Shown piece by piece: positions 35,501-55,903 of a stretch of 64,000 bases of DNA. A program made the translations under genes and the position numbers. The notes beneath the pieces were generated by a model that saw only the letters and a program-made list of their open reading frames with translations, searched no databases and was not told the origin of the DNA. The number at the start of each line of letters is the position of its first letter. The first letter of the stretch is position 1. This DNA is from Lineus longissimus (taxonomy: Eukaryota > Nemertea > Pilidiophora > Heteronemertea > Lineidae). The stretch lies in NCBI RefSeq assembly GCF_910592395.1, contig NC_088315.1:2296501-2360500 (forward strand), in the 5' to 3' direction.

Positions 35501-38410
35501 TCCTTATATCAATCTTGGTTTGTTGATGCCAGAGGATTAATGGCACAAGGTGATGTACCAGGCCCCCTTTCCCTGGCTGTGAGCGTTGTGGCACAGGTGG
35601 ACGAGGCCAGACTTGCGACTCTGGACTCCTGAATGGGAGATTATCTTGTACGGGTACTTGAAAATCCCCCCCTCCCATTCCATTAAACCAGGGTAAAGAT
35701 GATTTGCCAAACTACACAGTGCTGGAAACTCACCTGTCATTGAGTAGGACCTCTGTTGTGAATGTGTTGGGTATAAGAGAGTTAATAAGAGAACACAGAA
35801 CACGGCTATCAACCAACTCATCAATGCTCTAAAAGAAATAGAATTAAAACAAAATCAATGTGATGGTAGTGGCTAAAAGATGCTTCATATGAGGCACAGT
35901 ATGTCAAAACGTAAGTACGGGTGTACACTGAGTGTTTGGTTGGAGAAATGAGAAGACAACGTGACTGTGCTCAGTGATATCATTAAAACTACCTCTTTGA
36001 TCCAGTTTCCATGTTGTAATTCAATCAACAAAATGAAATTATAAGCATTCCGAAGTAAATTTGGTGCATTTAAGGAATTAATTCTTACCACAAGATTGAG
36101 CTTTTTCCCTTCTTTAGTCATCTGCAAAAGAATAAGAGACAAAATAAAGAACAGATCCTTCAAAGTGACGCTAAAAATAATGGTGCCCACATCAAATACC
36201 GACTTAAAACTTGGTTAACACCAAAATAATAAGGGACACAAAAAACTGAGAATTGTCAAAAAAACCTAAAAGTGAACGTTCATCAGAAAGCAACTTCAAC
36301 CATGTTGTAAACCATGCACTTTCATATATTTGGTGAATTTGCCTTACCCTCAATTGAGCGTTCACCATCTCAATAATACAGTCATCAGGAGCAGGCGGCA
36401 ATGCAATGTTCCTCTTCTTTGACTTGTAAGATTTGCATACGTCTGCTCCCGGGAATGGGTCGTACGAATCCATTTGATCAGGCGGCTGGAAGTTAAAAGA
36501 AAAACAAAATTTTAAGATCAACTGACCACCGACCAGGTTCAGGCCAACAACTACAAAGAATTGCATGGCCAAATACAAGCCAAACAAGGAACGGATGTTT
36601 GGATCTATATTCTGCAAATACTGAGTCTTTGAAGTATGAGCAGCTAGTACCATGAGGCCATGTCAAATTAACTAAATTTTCTTCTCACTCCTGCTGTCAC
36701 TGACAGCAACATCTCTTTCCAAATCTGCGATTCCAAAATCGCACAAGAGATGTTAAGAATCATATCCTACCCCATCATCGATGTCCTCATAAACGACACC
36801 TGAAGCACCAAATCCAGAGAGCAGTGACTTTTTGGCTTTCTTGGTCTTTTTCTTAGGAGGAGGTGGCGCTGGTACCCACTGAAACAGATTAGATCAAGTC
36901 AGATAAGTTCATTCAACTTAGGTCCTGGGAATATGTCGGTCATGATCTTTGATTTATTTCACAATGCGAATAATTTTGTCATGATGATGAATCACATCTT
37001 TGCAGTGACAGAGGTTGGCCATGTCTTTGGTCATCTTCAGTATATTAGGATTGCCAAAGTAAGGTTTTGACACCACGAAATGACATCAATGTACAACAGG
37101 CACATGACCACACCACTAATTTAATGGATGGGTCAGGTTACACAAATAGTTAGAGGCATACAGAACCTTCAAAAAATCAGCTCACCTTGAATGGAACCTG
37201 ACATAACACTTCATCGTCTCTGTGTTGGAGGTATTCTGCTCGCTCCCACACAAACCAGATGTCATGGCTGATTAGTCTCCATAGGAGATCAAATATCTGG
37301 AGGAGAAAGTTAATCTGAAGTTGTATTGGGACACCCTGTGATTGTGTAAGGAGACCTCAAACACGTACAGTTAAAGGAAAAATGTAAATTTGAACATTTA
37401 GGAAAAAGAGATTATTTTTGACCCATGATCAATTTAAAGACCCCCTGAAGGAACAATCCATATTCTCCACATGACTACCAATTATGCTTTTGAAAAAGAG
37501 AGCTGAGTGAATACATAACCTTACATTGGAAAAATAAGTCCTGTGAATAAATTCAGTGAATAATATTCAGATCACCTGCTACATGTGTTATCAAATCAAT
37601 TGATCGATCTTTTAAACTGGAAGTGTTACACTCACATGATCAGCACTTCTCATAGCAAACATCCGGGTATCCACATAGATGTCTTCAGGAATAATGTCAC
37701 TGGAAAAGAAAATATTTATGTTACCATTGCATTTGACCACTTCCTAGTCATGTACTGAGGTCAACAACATGCTCCTCTCACTTGCATGTCGCTGAGGTAG
37801 TCACCTAATGAATGACCGCTGCTCCTGATGTGCAAAAACAAGGGATAAGGCGAGGGATGGTTTTGTGTAAAAACCATGATTATCTATAATGGTTTCCGTT
37901 ATTGGTCATCTTACATGTCATCGTATTCAGAGACTATGACAAATAAGTTGGTTGATGCAGCTTACCATTTTCTAAGTTCAGCAACAATCCACTCAACACG
38001 AGTTATCTTCTGTTGTTGAGTAAGGCTGGAATAAAGATCAGATGCTCATAATACGTTGTTAAGGATTTCTTTTGGCTCTTGATTCTAATATTCTGTGTAG
38101 GCAACCCTCAACTGGTTAAATTGCATTAATACATTTCTACAATATAGAGCAGACAAAACTGGTCTAAGTTTACATTATGGGTCTTTATCAGATGTCATTT
38201 ACAGCTGCCAAATAAGAAAACACGGAAGAATACCAACCCATCAAAACTCTGTAGTTTCTTCAAGTCTCGTCCAGTTATACTTTCAATGAGCACTTTGATG
38301 TTCGTCCCAGTGAGCAAGTCCATTAAGACATTGTTAAGGATGAGGTCTGTATGCTTGAGCCGCAGATTCACCCATGCGGTGAACCCGCGTATCCTCGTCT
38401 TCATAGACAT
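29528..38410 (-). CDS. Double calponin-homology plus ankyrin-repeat protein (23 coding exons, 1075 aa)
   Basis: Exons, 5' to 3': 38410-38238, 38025-37966, 37699-37636, 37296-37186, 36878-36771, 36485-36348, 36121-36089, 35828-35734, 35396-35225, 35033-34910, 34582-34398, 34061-33858, 33641-33399, 33152-33042, 32835-32736, 32414-32140, 31965-31807, 31544-31369, 31178-31098, 30895-30818, 30638-30445, 30159-30073, 29784-29528. All phases close. Residues 1-136 look like a CH domain (RIRGFTAWVNLRL, LLTGTNIKVLIESITG, KITRVEWIVAELR), and 205-305 like a second (IIEMVNAQLR, DSRVLCSLINSLIPNTF, LVEADPMSVCAYFCFFFMVG). A Lys-rich linker joins them. Residues ~510-965 hold ankyrin repeats (GNTALHWAARMGH, TPLFSAIEG, STLLHTSAYFG, MPIHCAAMQG, GNTALHYAAS). 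CH pairs usually bind actin or microtubules. I do not recognise a named orthologue. Exon 1 uses a weak GTTGGT donor. A 5' UTR acceptor ends at 38427. Confidence 0.85.
32464..32622. repeat. 41-bp tandem repeat, about 3.8 copies
   Basis: GGTAATGTACCTGACC recurs at 32471, 32512, 32553 and 32594 (period 41). It is intronic in the CH-ankyrin gene. Confidence 0.95.
33265..33345 (+). repeat. Degenerate tRNA-like SINE
   Basis: An A-box-like TGGCTTAATGGTTAAGG is followed about 40 bp later by a B-box-like AGAAGTTTGAGAC. It is intronic in the CH-ankyrin gene. The limits are approximate. Confidence 0.4.
34180..34340 (+). repeat. tRNA-derived SINE
   Basis: A-box TGGTGCAATGGAG (34188-34200) and B-box GGGTTCGATTCCC (34230-34242) are at tRNA spacing, followed by a non-tRNA body. 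No acceptor stem can be formed, so it is not a tRNA gene. It is intronic in the CH-ankyrin gene. Confidence 0.65.
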
Positions 38411-38426
38411 CTTGGCACTTGGTTAT

Positions 38427-40006
38427 CTGAAAATTGAAGACAACACATTCAAATAAACAGGAAGTAATCCATGCTTCTGGAACACCCAAGATCGCAAAAT
38501 GTCCAAAATGACTTCAACCTACAGGTATTAACACAGACCTGCCCCTGGATTAGATGTTTGCTACACGTGTTTGAGCCAACTCCATAAAATGTTGAAGTAT
38601 ACATCAGAATTATTAGAATGGATGAAAATCGAGACAGAAAATCACCCATAAAATTTTTGTTTGCAAAAGAACCTTAAATTTAACTTGAAATTTAAAGTTA
38701 TATCTCTTAAAGTCTATTTGTACTTTACATTATCAGTTTGATAATGAATCACCACAACTCTAGGCAAACGTTCTTGACGTATTTTCCTAACAACATTTTA
38801 CACTGAGAAATCTAGGGTGCTGTTTACCCACTACTTTTAATAATTCACAGTGTATAGACTTGATAAATATTTAGTTTCCCAAGACCAAATCCTGCCTGGA
38901 GCAAAAATGCAAATAGCATGCTGAGTTATTCAAAGGAATGGCCTTACATGTATGTTGGTTATATGAGATTATATTGAAGCTACACAATAACAAAATAAAT
39001 GCAGCATAAACTTGATAAATGTTTTTATTCCAACTTTTTACTGCAAAATTTATTTTTGAATAAACTATGCAGTCGTATTTAAATCAATAATGGGGGGGGG
39101 AGATAGGTACATACCGTACATATGTGTACATTTGTAACACCACACAACATACGTGGTTGCCCAGTTCGATCCTGTAGACAGTAGGCCTATGGTTGATGTT
39201 CATGCTCCATGTGCTCGACAGAGAGGTAGGCAGGCCGATGTCGTTCATGCGCGGTGAACAACACATAGCGATTTGTGTGAAGTTACTTTGAACTCATGCT
39301 CACCATCACCACATCAGGCAAAAATATACATTGTATGCCCTTACTCTACTGTACTCGGGCCTTAGTTATAATCTTAAAGTTAGGCCTACTCTAAGTTAAT
39401 ATAACAGAGGAGTAACCCTTCCTTGCCTTACTCTACTGACGTACTCGACTCGGGCCAGTAGGCTCAGGCCCTATAGTTAGTTATAGTTTAGTTAGAGTAA
39501 AAGAGACAGTCTGCCAGAGGAGTAACCAGCTACAAAACAACAATGATTCATTAGGCTACCTTCGAAAAATGGATAAACTTCCTCAATCACCTGTCACCTC
39601 ATGACACCACCATTGAAACGGTATTCTTACATGTTCACATCACCTACAACTACACAAGCGGAAACTGGTCTCCATGTTGCTGTCAATGTCAACAATAAAT
39701 CGCTCTTGGACGCGATTTGTTACATCCTCGATGTTCACATTGAGGAATTTCGGGGTTCTTCTAGTAATAACAGGTGACGCCACCATTAGTTCAAGCGTTC
39801 GTATACGCGGGAAATACGAGGTCTAGTGTCCAAATGTGGACTAATTATCAAAGAATTTGTTGAAACTGTGATATTTCTAACTAGTCCAAATAATATTCTT
39901 TCACAAAAACTACTTTTATTTGAATGACAATGACAATATCATTCAGTTGTAGGCAAAAATAGTTGGCTCTCTCTCAGACCAACTTTCGTTGATCCAAGAT
40001 GGCACA
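38427..40006. other. Upstream region/5' intron of the CH-ankyrin gene
   Basis: The CAG at 38427-38429 is a likely acceptor for the exon holding the start codon, so an unlocated non-coding exon should lie further upstream. The rest is AT-rich, with one G run near 39093. No coding exon is supported. Confidence 0.4.
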
Positions 40007-40298
40007 ACTCAATAGGCGGCTAACAAGAAACTACGCGTGTTACTGTTGTTGCCGACGTATGTGTACACTGAACTTGGGATGTGCGTCGGCCCCGTGTTGA
40101 AATGCCGTCCAGTGCCAGTTGGTGCGTTTTTCGCTGATTTGTGCAAAATTCAACATATCTCAAAAGTTCAATTTTTGACCCTCGTTTCTTTTTTGATTTT
40201 TGTGTAGCGTAACCAACTGTCTTTCATGGAAGAATGGTCATTGTAAGAATTATTCAGGAAGAAATGTATAATATTTGTTTTTTGGGGATTGTCCGACC
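40007..40298 (+). repeat. Dispersed repeat copy 2 (inverted partner at 8322-8598)
   Basis: The reverse complement matches 8322-8598 over almost all its length. It begins next to CCAAGATGGC and ends at GGGGATTGTCCGACC. It lies in the divergent region between the CH-ankyrin gene and PACSIN. Confidence 0.9.
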
Positions 40299-40344
40299 CC
40301 AGTGTGAAAACTAGAGATTGTGGTCATCTGAGAGATGTGGATTC

Positions 40345-40500
40345 ATCATCATCATCATGTCCCGTAGCCATGCGGCCATTTGGTTGACCCTTAGCTGTTA
40401 ACGCGACGATGCGACACCACACGGTTCTGTCCTCGGCGAGGCAGATCAGGTATTTCTTCCAGTCCAGGTGCGTCATGTCATCTCATCCATCCAAATTCCC
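40345..40500 (-). pseudogene. LINE-like coding tail remnant
   Basis: Read on the minus strand it gives HLDWKKYLICLAEDRTVWCR and then IVALTAKGQPNGRMATG, resembling the extreme C-terminus of invertebrate LINE polyproteins (DWRxxxxDRxxWRxxV). It is too short for certainty. Confidence 0.45.
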
Positions 40501-40798
40501 TTTGGAGGGGGTCGGCATAAGGATTTCAACGTAAAAAAAGTTCCGGGACTGATGATATTGGTTCATTTTGAGCAGAAAAAAAAGAAAAAATATTTGGACT
40601 TAGAAGGTGAAATTTGAAGGTGAAATAAAGGTGTCTAGACGACGTTGAAACTTGGCCAGATGTATTCAAGAAGTGACAAGCTATTCAGAAATGTATAGGT
40701 TTGTGTGAGAGTAGGGTACTGCCAAGTCTACAGCCGTTGGAACAGGGGTATGCATGAAATGACGTCGCGTCAGTTTTGGAGGCAGGTAGGCCTAGCCT

Positions 40799-40841
40799 CC
40801 GCACCGGCTAGTGAGACCTAAGGTCTCACTAGCCGGTGCGG
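40799..40841. repeat. 43-bp palindrome
   Basis: Arms 40799-40819 and 40821-40841 are exact reverse complements (21 bp each) around a single A. The arm core is GCACCGGCTAGTGAGACC. GGCTAGTGATACCTAA at about 40870 echoes part of it. It is roughly 200-400 bp upstream of the first PACSIN exon. Confidence 0.95.
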
Positions 40842-41234
40842 GGAGGGTACAATCCCGACCTGGTCACCACTGGCTAGTGATACCTAAATTTCGGCACTGG
40901 GGCGAGTTTGTAGTCGAGGTTGAAACAATTTGTGCGGGATAATTATTTAACCTAAATCAATCAGATTTATATCAATAAAATTGAAGTTTATTGTTTTTGT
41001 ATGGTCAAATACGTGTCGTTTTTTAATTGTTCAGATTCATTATTTCTTTATGTTATTTTGCCCAATCGCAGCGCAAGAAGCCCGAAGTTCACCCCACCCA
41101 CGAAACCACCATTTTGAACTCGATTTGTAGTTTCCTGGAAGATTTGTCCATTAAAAACACACTTTTCAAGTGGAATCGCTCATATATGAAAGCATCTGAG
41201 GCGCGTGAAAAAGCCTATTGTCGTTTTCTTTTAA

Positions 41235-44200
41235 GTAAGTATATTGTCATTGAATAGCTTCTCGTAATCTTTGCGAAATCCAACATTTAATACCACTCCA
41301 TTTTCCGCTTGTCAAAAGTTGACATTTGAGTGGCTGATGTATGATGTAGTAGCCTACATACAGTCCTTGTAGGCTGTACATGGCATGTTTTTCAGTGTGA
41401 GATGGGATTACATGGATGTTACCTGCTGCTGTTTATCTAAGTTACACATTCAAATGATTTGTACATTCACTGAATCAGCTCTTGCCATGCTTGCCCACTC
41501 GCATCCAGCACTCCCCTTTTGGCTTTGCCTTTGGCTTTTCTTCTTAGTCTTCTTTAAACTTAGAGTTAGAAAAGGCCAAAGGTGGTGGCTGCTGCTACAC
41601 TGTCCGTATGAGCCAATCAAATGAGGGGCGTATGTGTACAATTGATGTCGTTGCTCTCGTTTCAGGTAGGAAGTCTTTCATGTATTTCGATGAAGGCATG
41701 ATCATCTGTTTCAGGTTTCTGTCGTCATGGAAACTAGTAGGCCTACCCAGCAATTAAAATTATACGGTTATCTGAGTCCTGACTGTTAAGTGACTTGAAA
41801 AACAGAAAGTTGTGTCATATTGTCTTGAATGTCATATTCAATGAAGAAACAAAAACATTCTTTTCAGGGCTGGACAGACTTGTTGCTTCACTTCTTAGTC
41901 ACAGTGTATTGATACAGAGTCTAATGACTTCCTTCCAAGTTCCAACAGCAGAGGAAACAAAATAACTTCTCCTGCATGACAGGGTTGTTTGGTAACATGA
42001 AAGTGCCTAGTTATTTCCTGCAGTTGGTAATTGAGTGGGATAACAAATTCATGCCTTAACACTCATCACCAGTGTGAGTGGTTGCCTGCATACCAGTTCA
42101 TTAGTTACCTTAAAAGTTTCACAACCCCAGCGATTGATTGAGGATGCATGCATGATACAGTGCAGTATAGCGCAATTTTTTTAAAGGCAGAGAGAATTCT
42201 CAAGCATATCACGTGACATATTCTCTTCATTGTATATGTGATTTTATTGTGGAATTTTAGTGGAAATGAAGCTCCTGTGACAGATTCTCTTCTGTGCATG
42301 ATTTCCTGTTCGGTCAGCACATCATGAGCGACTTGATATCTTGAGATTACTTCCAGTTTTGCCTTGTGTCATTGTGTACAGTATGCAGTGCCAAATACAT
42401 GTAGATGTATGTATCATGTGTGATGTTCCTTGTCATATGCTAATATCAAAGCACATCACTCTTAGTTCTATACTGCTAGAGAATGGTCAAAATCCAACTG
42501 TAATGCACCATCACACACACCTTTCAGGTGACAGTAATATCTCCAATATTAATAATAGCCGATCTTGTCTTTGATATCTTGACTACACCCGAATGATCAA
42601 TCCGATTTCTGACTTATCAAAATCAATCGGGCTCTGCATTATTGATCCTGAAGGCTATGATCGCCTATTATTGAGCGGAGCCGAAATATTATCCTGGCGT
42701 AGAGGAGTGCTGGAAGTGTAGGTTTCTCTTCTGTGTATCATGTGCATGCAGTGCACAAGGCTAGTGTACCGGCAGGTAGCTATATATGGTGATATCAGTC
42801 ATGACGTCAATAACCCTGTTGCACCAAAGTACATGTACGTGTACGTGTTATCCCTGAAAAACTGATGGCATCAGACATTGCATTAGGAATGTTGAAGCTT
42901 TGAACCATGAATAAAAGCCCCTGGTGTCCAACTCTATACACCTTGACAATTGACACTGCATCATGTTTTGATGCCAGCTTTATTTTCACAGCAAGAAATC
43001 AAAAACCTTTTTAACATTTGACCTTTCGGGATGTTGTTGATGTTCCAATGTAATAATCGCTCTTGAGAGGTTCGATTGAACATGAAGTTTGATAAGAATA
43101 AGATGATTTTTTGGCTTGGATTGGAAGTACATCATTCAGTGAAATTTCCTTGTACAATGTGTTACTGGAAGTCCTACTGATGCCTTGCACTCTGAACACA
43201 GCTACTTGCAGGCTTCCATGTTCTGGCCTAAATGCACACATACGTACGTACCAACCATGCTATTGTCATATTACAACATTAAGCTAGATTGACTATGTAG
43301 GCCGACATATCAAATCAGAATATTGCATGAACTGTAAATAGATAATGTTTGATTTTAGTGTGGTTATTCGGGAAGGGGTGTTGCTCTCCCATGTCTTATA
43401 TTTAGGTCCAGCTTTCGGAGTCAATCTGAATACATGTTCAGATCATATTTCTGCCCTTGCTGCAGACAATGAATGTTGACCACTAACAGCTACGGTTAAA
43501 ACCGTTATCCCTGTTGTGGTATTTGGCTGATACCAAGCGCACTGATTAAAACTTTGTCCGGGGTGTGGCTGTTTACTTGTAAACTTTCTAGCATTCAAGT
43601 TAAAATATCCAATTGTTTAGCCTATCACAGACTCTAGTCATCATGCAGTTCTTTAGCTTGCTGCAACACCGGGGTTCATCAGTGTCACACGGATATTTGC
43701 TTTGAAACATTAGCCATCAATTGTTCGAGAACCAGGAAACAGGAAAAGGAAAATGGACTCAGTCTTTTCCTTTCCTTACACATGAGAAACTGTCATGTCT
43801 AGACTCGTACTTGAATTTGAAGGAAATCCAAAGGTGAAGTTATTCCTACCCATGCTTACACTTGCAGTGAATGAAGTGCACAGGGTTTGCATGTTTGTGG
43901 TTAACCTAAATACCAAGCTGGCATATACACTACTGTATTGTACACTACCAAACTTGAAGTAGGCCCTACTCCCTGTGCAAAGCTCTTGATTTGTTGTGAA
44001 CATCCAACAGTTGTTCCAACAAGTATGTAACTCCCTTTTGGAGAATTATGCCACTTTTGCAATTTTTTTGGTTTTTTTCTTGGGTTTAGATGACTGGTTT
44101 AAGGTCACCCAGGCCCCTCAGCCGGTCTCCTGCAGGACTAAATACGGTGAATGCTAACCCTCGGTCATGACCACTTTCTCAGAACTGTTCTTTATGCACA

Positions 44201-47023
44201 GTGCTCTATCTGCCTGGGGAGTATTTGTGCAAGACGAAACCTTCTAACTTACTCGCAGGAAATGCCCTGGATTCGGTGTCTGTTTTCATGTATCAAAATA
44301 TCACACAGTCCTCTGTGACGTCTGTCTTTACGCAGAGAATTCTTTCATAAACAATAAGATTTGTTCATCAAACATTTCAAATGAGTCTAACCTTGAGTAG
44401 AACATGAGACATGAAAGAGCTTGCAATCTGTGTTGACCTTCCTTGGTGAAATAGGTTCCTCGGATTGCCTAGGTGTGAGTTCATCACATCCGCTTTTCAG
44501 CCTTGCATGATTTCCATTGTGCAATTTATGATTCCTTCAACAGGTCTCTTCACCCTGAAAATGTTCAGTTAGAGGAGGTGCCTCACCCGATCATATTTGG
44601 TTGATAACGCCTAACGGCGGATATCACACTCACAGATCTGCATGGTGAAAAGATAAAATTGCAGGAATTATTAGAAGTGTTCTTTCTTTTGTTGGGTGCC
44701 CCACATGCAATGTTGTGTGGGGAAACTTGGGTCTTGTTGTGCATTGGACTTCTGCTTTGTCTGACTCTGAGATTGTCCCCTCACTATGTAAAGACGATCA
44801 AGGAAATAGCCTCCAACACAGCACAATCATGCATACTTATCAATCATGTATGCAGGTGCACATCATTTGTAACACCGCCCATCCAGTGGCTTCTTTCAAA
44901 TGCCTTACATACTTACTGATGGCTATGGGTGATCAATAAAATCTTGTGTGACCACAAGACCATGTATTCATTCACTGGAGATACTATCAACAGTCACTGC
45001 CTTGGCCAAAACTATAGTATGTCTTTGTGTGCATGTATGTAGGTTCAAATGTGTTGCCACCATTTATCATTTGGTGACAGTTTCTCATAAAAATGCCCAT
45101 CCTGTAACTCCCATTAGCGGTGTTGGGAAGATGGTTTGTGCTGATCGAGGACTAAAAAAAAGATGATAAATTACATATTTCAAATGAATGTTGATGCAAT
45201 TTAGTGACTCGTATGGGTGGATCTGAAATTCGAAATAATGAAGTCAATTCCAAACAGCAGCTGGACCATACACACAACTGACGTCCTTTTTTGCTTTGTT
45301 TAGGTATTGAGTGCACAGGGCGCATGTTGTAATCCATTCAAGGAAATAGACCTATTATTTGACTCAGTTATTGGTTGGTTAACTAATATGTGGTACAATG
45401 GCATCAATAGGATTATATGGAAGTGTGCTCATAGTCAATGTTATCATTCATGACATTCTAAGCATTCTCATCACAATCCTATAAATGTCAAATATGTTTT
45501 GTGTAGTACACTGGAACCTCCCTTAGCGGACACCTTCCTACTAGTACTAAGGACAACCTCTCTTTTAAGGACACTAGTTTTGGTCCCAAATTAGTCGTTT
45601 CCATTCAATTTGACCTCTCTAATTAGGACACCTCTATATTAAGGACAGCAACTGTCAGTCCCGAGGGTGTCCTTAATAGAGAGGTTCTACTGTATATAGC
45701 ATACATACATGTAGAATGATACATAGAAATAACAGATTTCTCTCTTCCGTTTGAATGTGTTCGGCAAGAAATGATTGGCTATGGTGAAATGGGCAAGACC
45801 CCAATACACTACACCAACTATGACTCCCATTAGAATAGTGCTCCTGTTTACATTCATGACACTGTCATCATAACTTTCAAGAACGAGCGCATACCTTTAA
45901 AAACCGTTGTCGTACCCTGTAGGTTTTCATGGTGTGATATCAGCTGCTATGATATAGAGCTGCTAATATCATGATCTGGCTTATCACCACACACCACTTG
46001 CGCCCTTGGGCTGCAGAGCAGTGATGACATCAGCTTGTTGGGTCCACTGACGCAGGAAGCATAATTGGTGTAATTGCCATATGCTGCAGTTCCCTGTTCT
46101 GAGTATTTGTAAAGATATTATTGGCTTTTGTTTTTATTTTCCATGGTTGTATTGTAGCTGTGAGAGCTGTTGCATGCAAGGTACGTTTGGTCTATCCATG
46201 CTTGTCCTTTTAAGGAAGGTGAAAACAATTGTATTACAGACTAACAAGGCAGATCTCGCTGTTCACTTGGGCCACATGGCCAAAGGCTAATGGGCTGTTA
46301 TACAGGAAGAAACCTTGTCTTCTAAATCGGGAATTGTGGTTTGGTATTCAGGTAACATTGTGAGCAGTGCCATCATGTCTGTGTTGTAGTGTTTGACCTT
46401 CTGGTTCAAAGGAGGGAACATAAAAGAGGTTGTCTCCCCATCACTGAGACATCGCTGAAGATCTTTCTCTTCCTGCCCAAAATCCTGATATTTTGCTTCT
46501 TGTACACATTTAAGTTTAGAAGTGCGATTGGAATCGTATGAGAAAGTCAACTAGGAGGACCAAACATAAAAGGCGAAAGTTTTCATTTCCACATTCGACC
46601 TGAATGTGTACTTTGTAGTACACCTGCCGCTATTGCTAATCTCGATAAAAAAGTCCCTTTGAAATACTATTAGTCATTGTACTGGAATTTGTTGAGAGTA
46701 AACTGAATCAGATCTACCAGCTTGGCTGAATTGATGTTTGGGCACCTGGTGGAGGTACTTCACTGTATATTTCTTTTACCTCTTAACTTCAATGGTTCTC
46801 TCAACTGATCAACTACAATCTGAGTTTGCCCATGAGTCATGTAGGCTGACCCCCCCCCCTCGACGTATTGTAATATGACAAGAAGGTCTACTGTCCTTCG
46901 AACAGCCAAAGTACAAAATCTCAGAAGAATATTTTCACTTTCCGGTGTGTCATATTTCTTCAATTCCAAAACATGATTCGAAAATGGCCGATCCTAAAAA
47001 TTCTCATTCTTTTCTCATTTCAG
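41235..47023. other. PACSIN intron 1
   Basis: A 5.8-kb interval runs from the donor GTAAGT at 41235 to the acceptor CAG at 47021-47023. It contains a TIR element (45509-45692) and otherwise unremarkable DNA. Short ORFs show no domain or splice support. Confidence 0.5.
45509..45692. mobile_element. TIR element with TA target duplication (MITE), copy 2
   Basis: It starts CACTGGAACCTCCC and ends GAGGTTCTACTG, flanked by TA at 45507-45508 and 45693-45694. The 184-bp body has repeated CTCT(A/T)TTAAGGACA motifs, as in 13608-13748. Confidence 0.85.
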
Positions 47024-47049
47024 TCTAATGTTTACATGATCGAGTCACC

Positions 47050-55903
<8,854 letters not shown>

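Noticed and set aside
41027-41257. 76-codon ORF at the PACSIN non-coding exon
   Set aside because: Ends at a good donor (41235), but no in-frame link to the F-BAR start at 47050 is needed. Better explained as 5' UTR.
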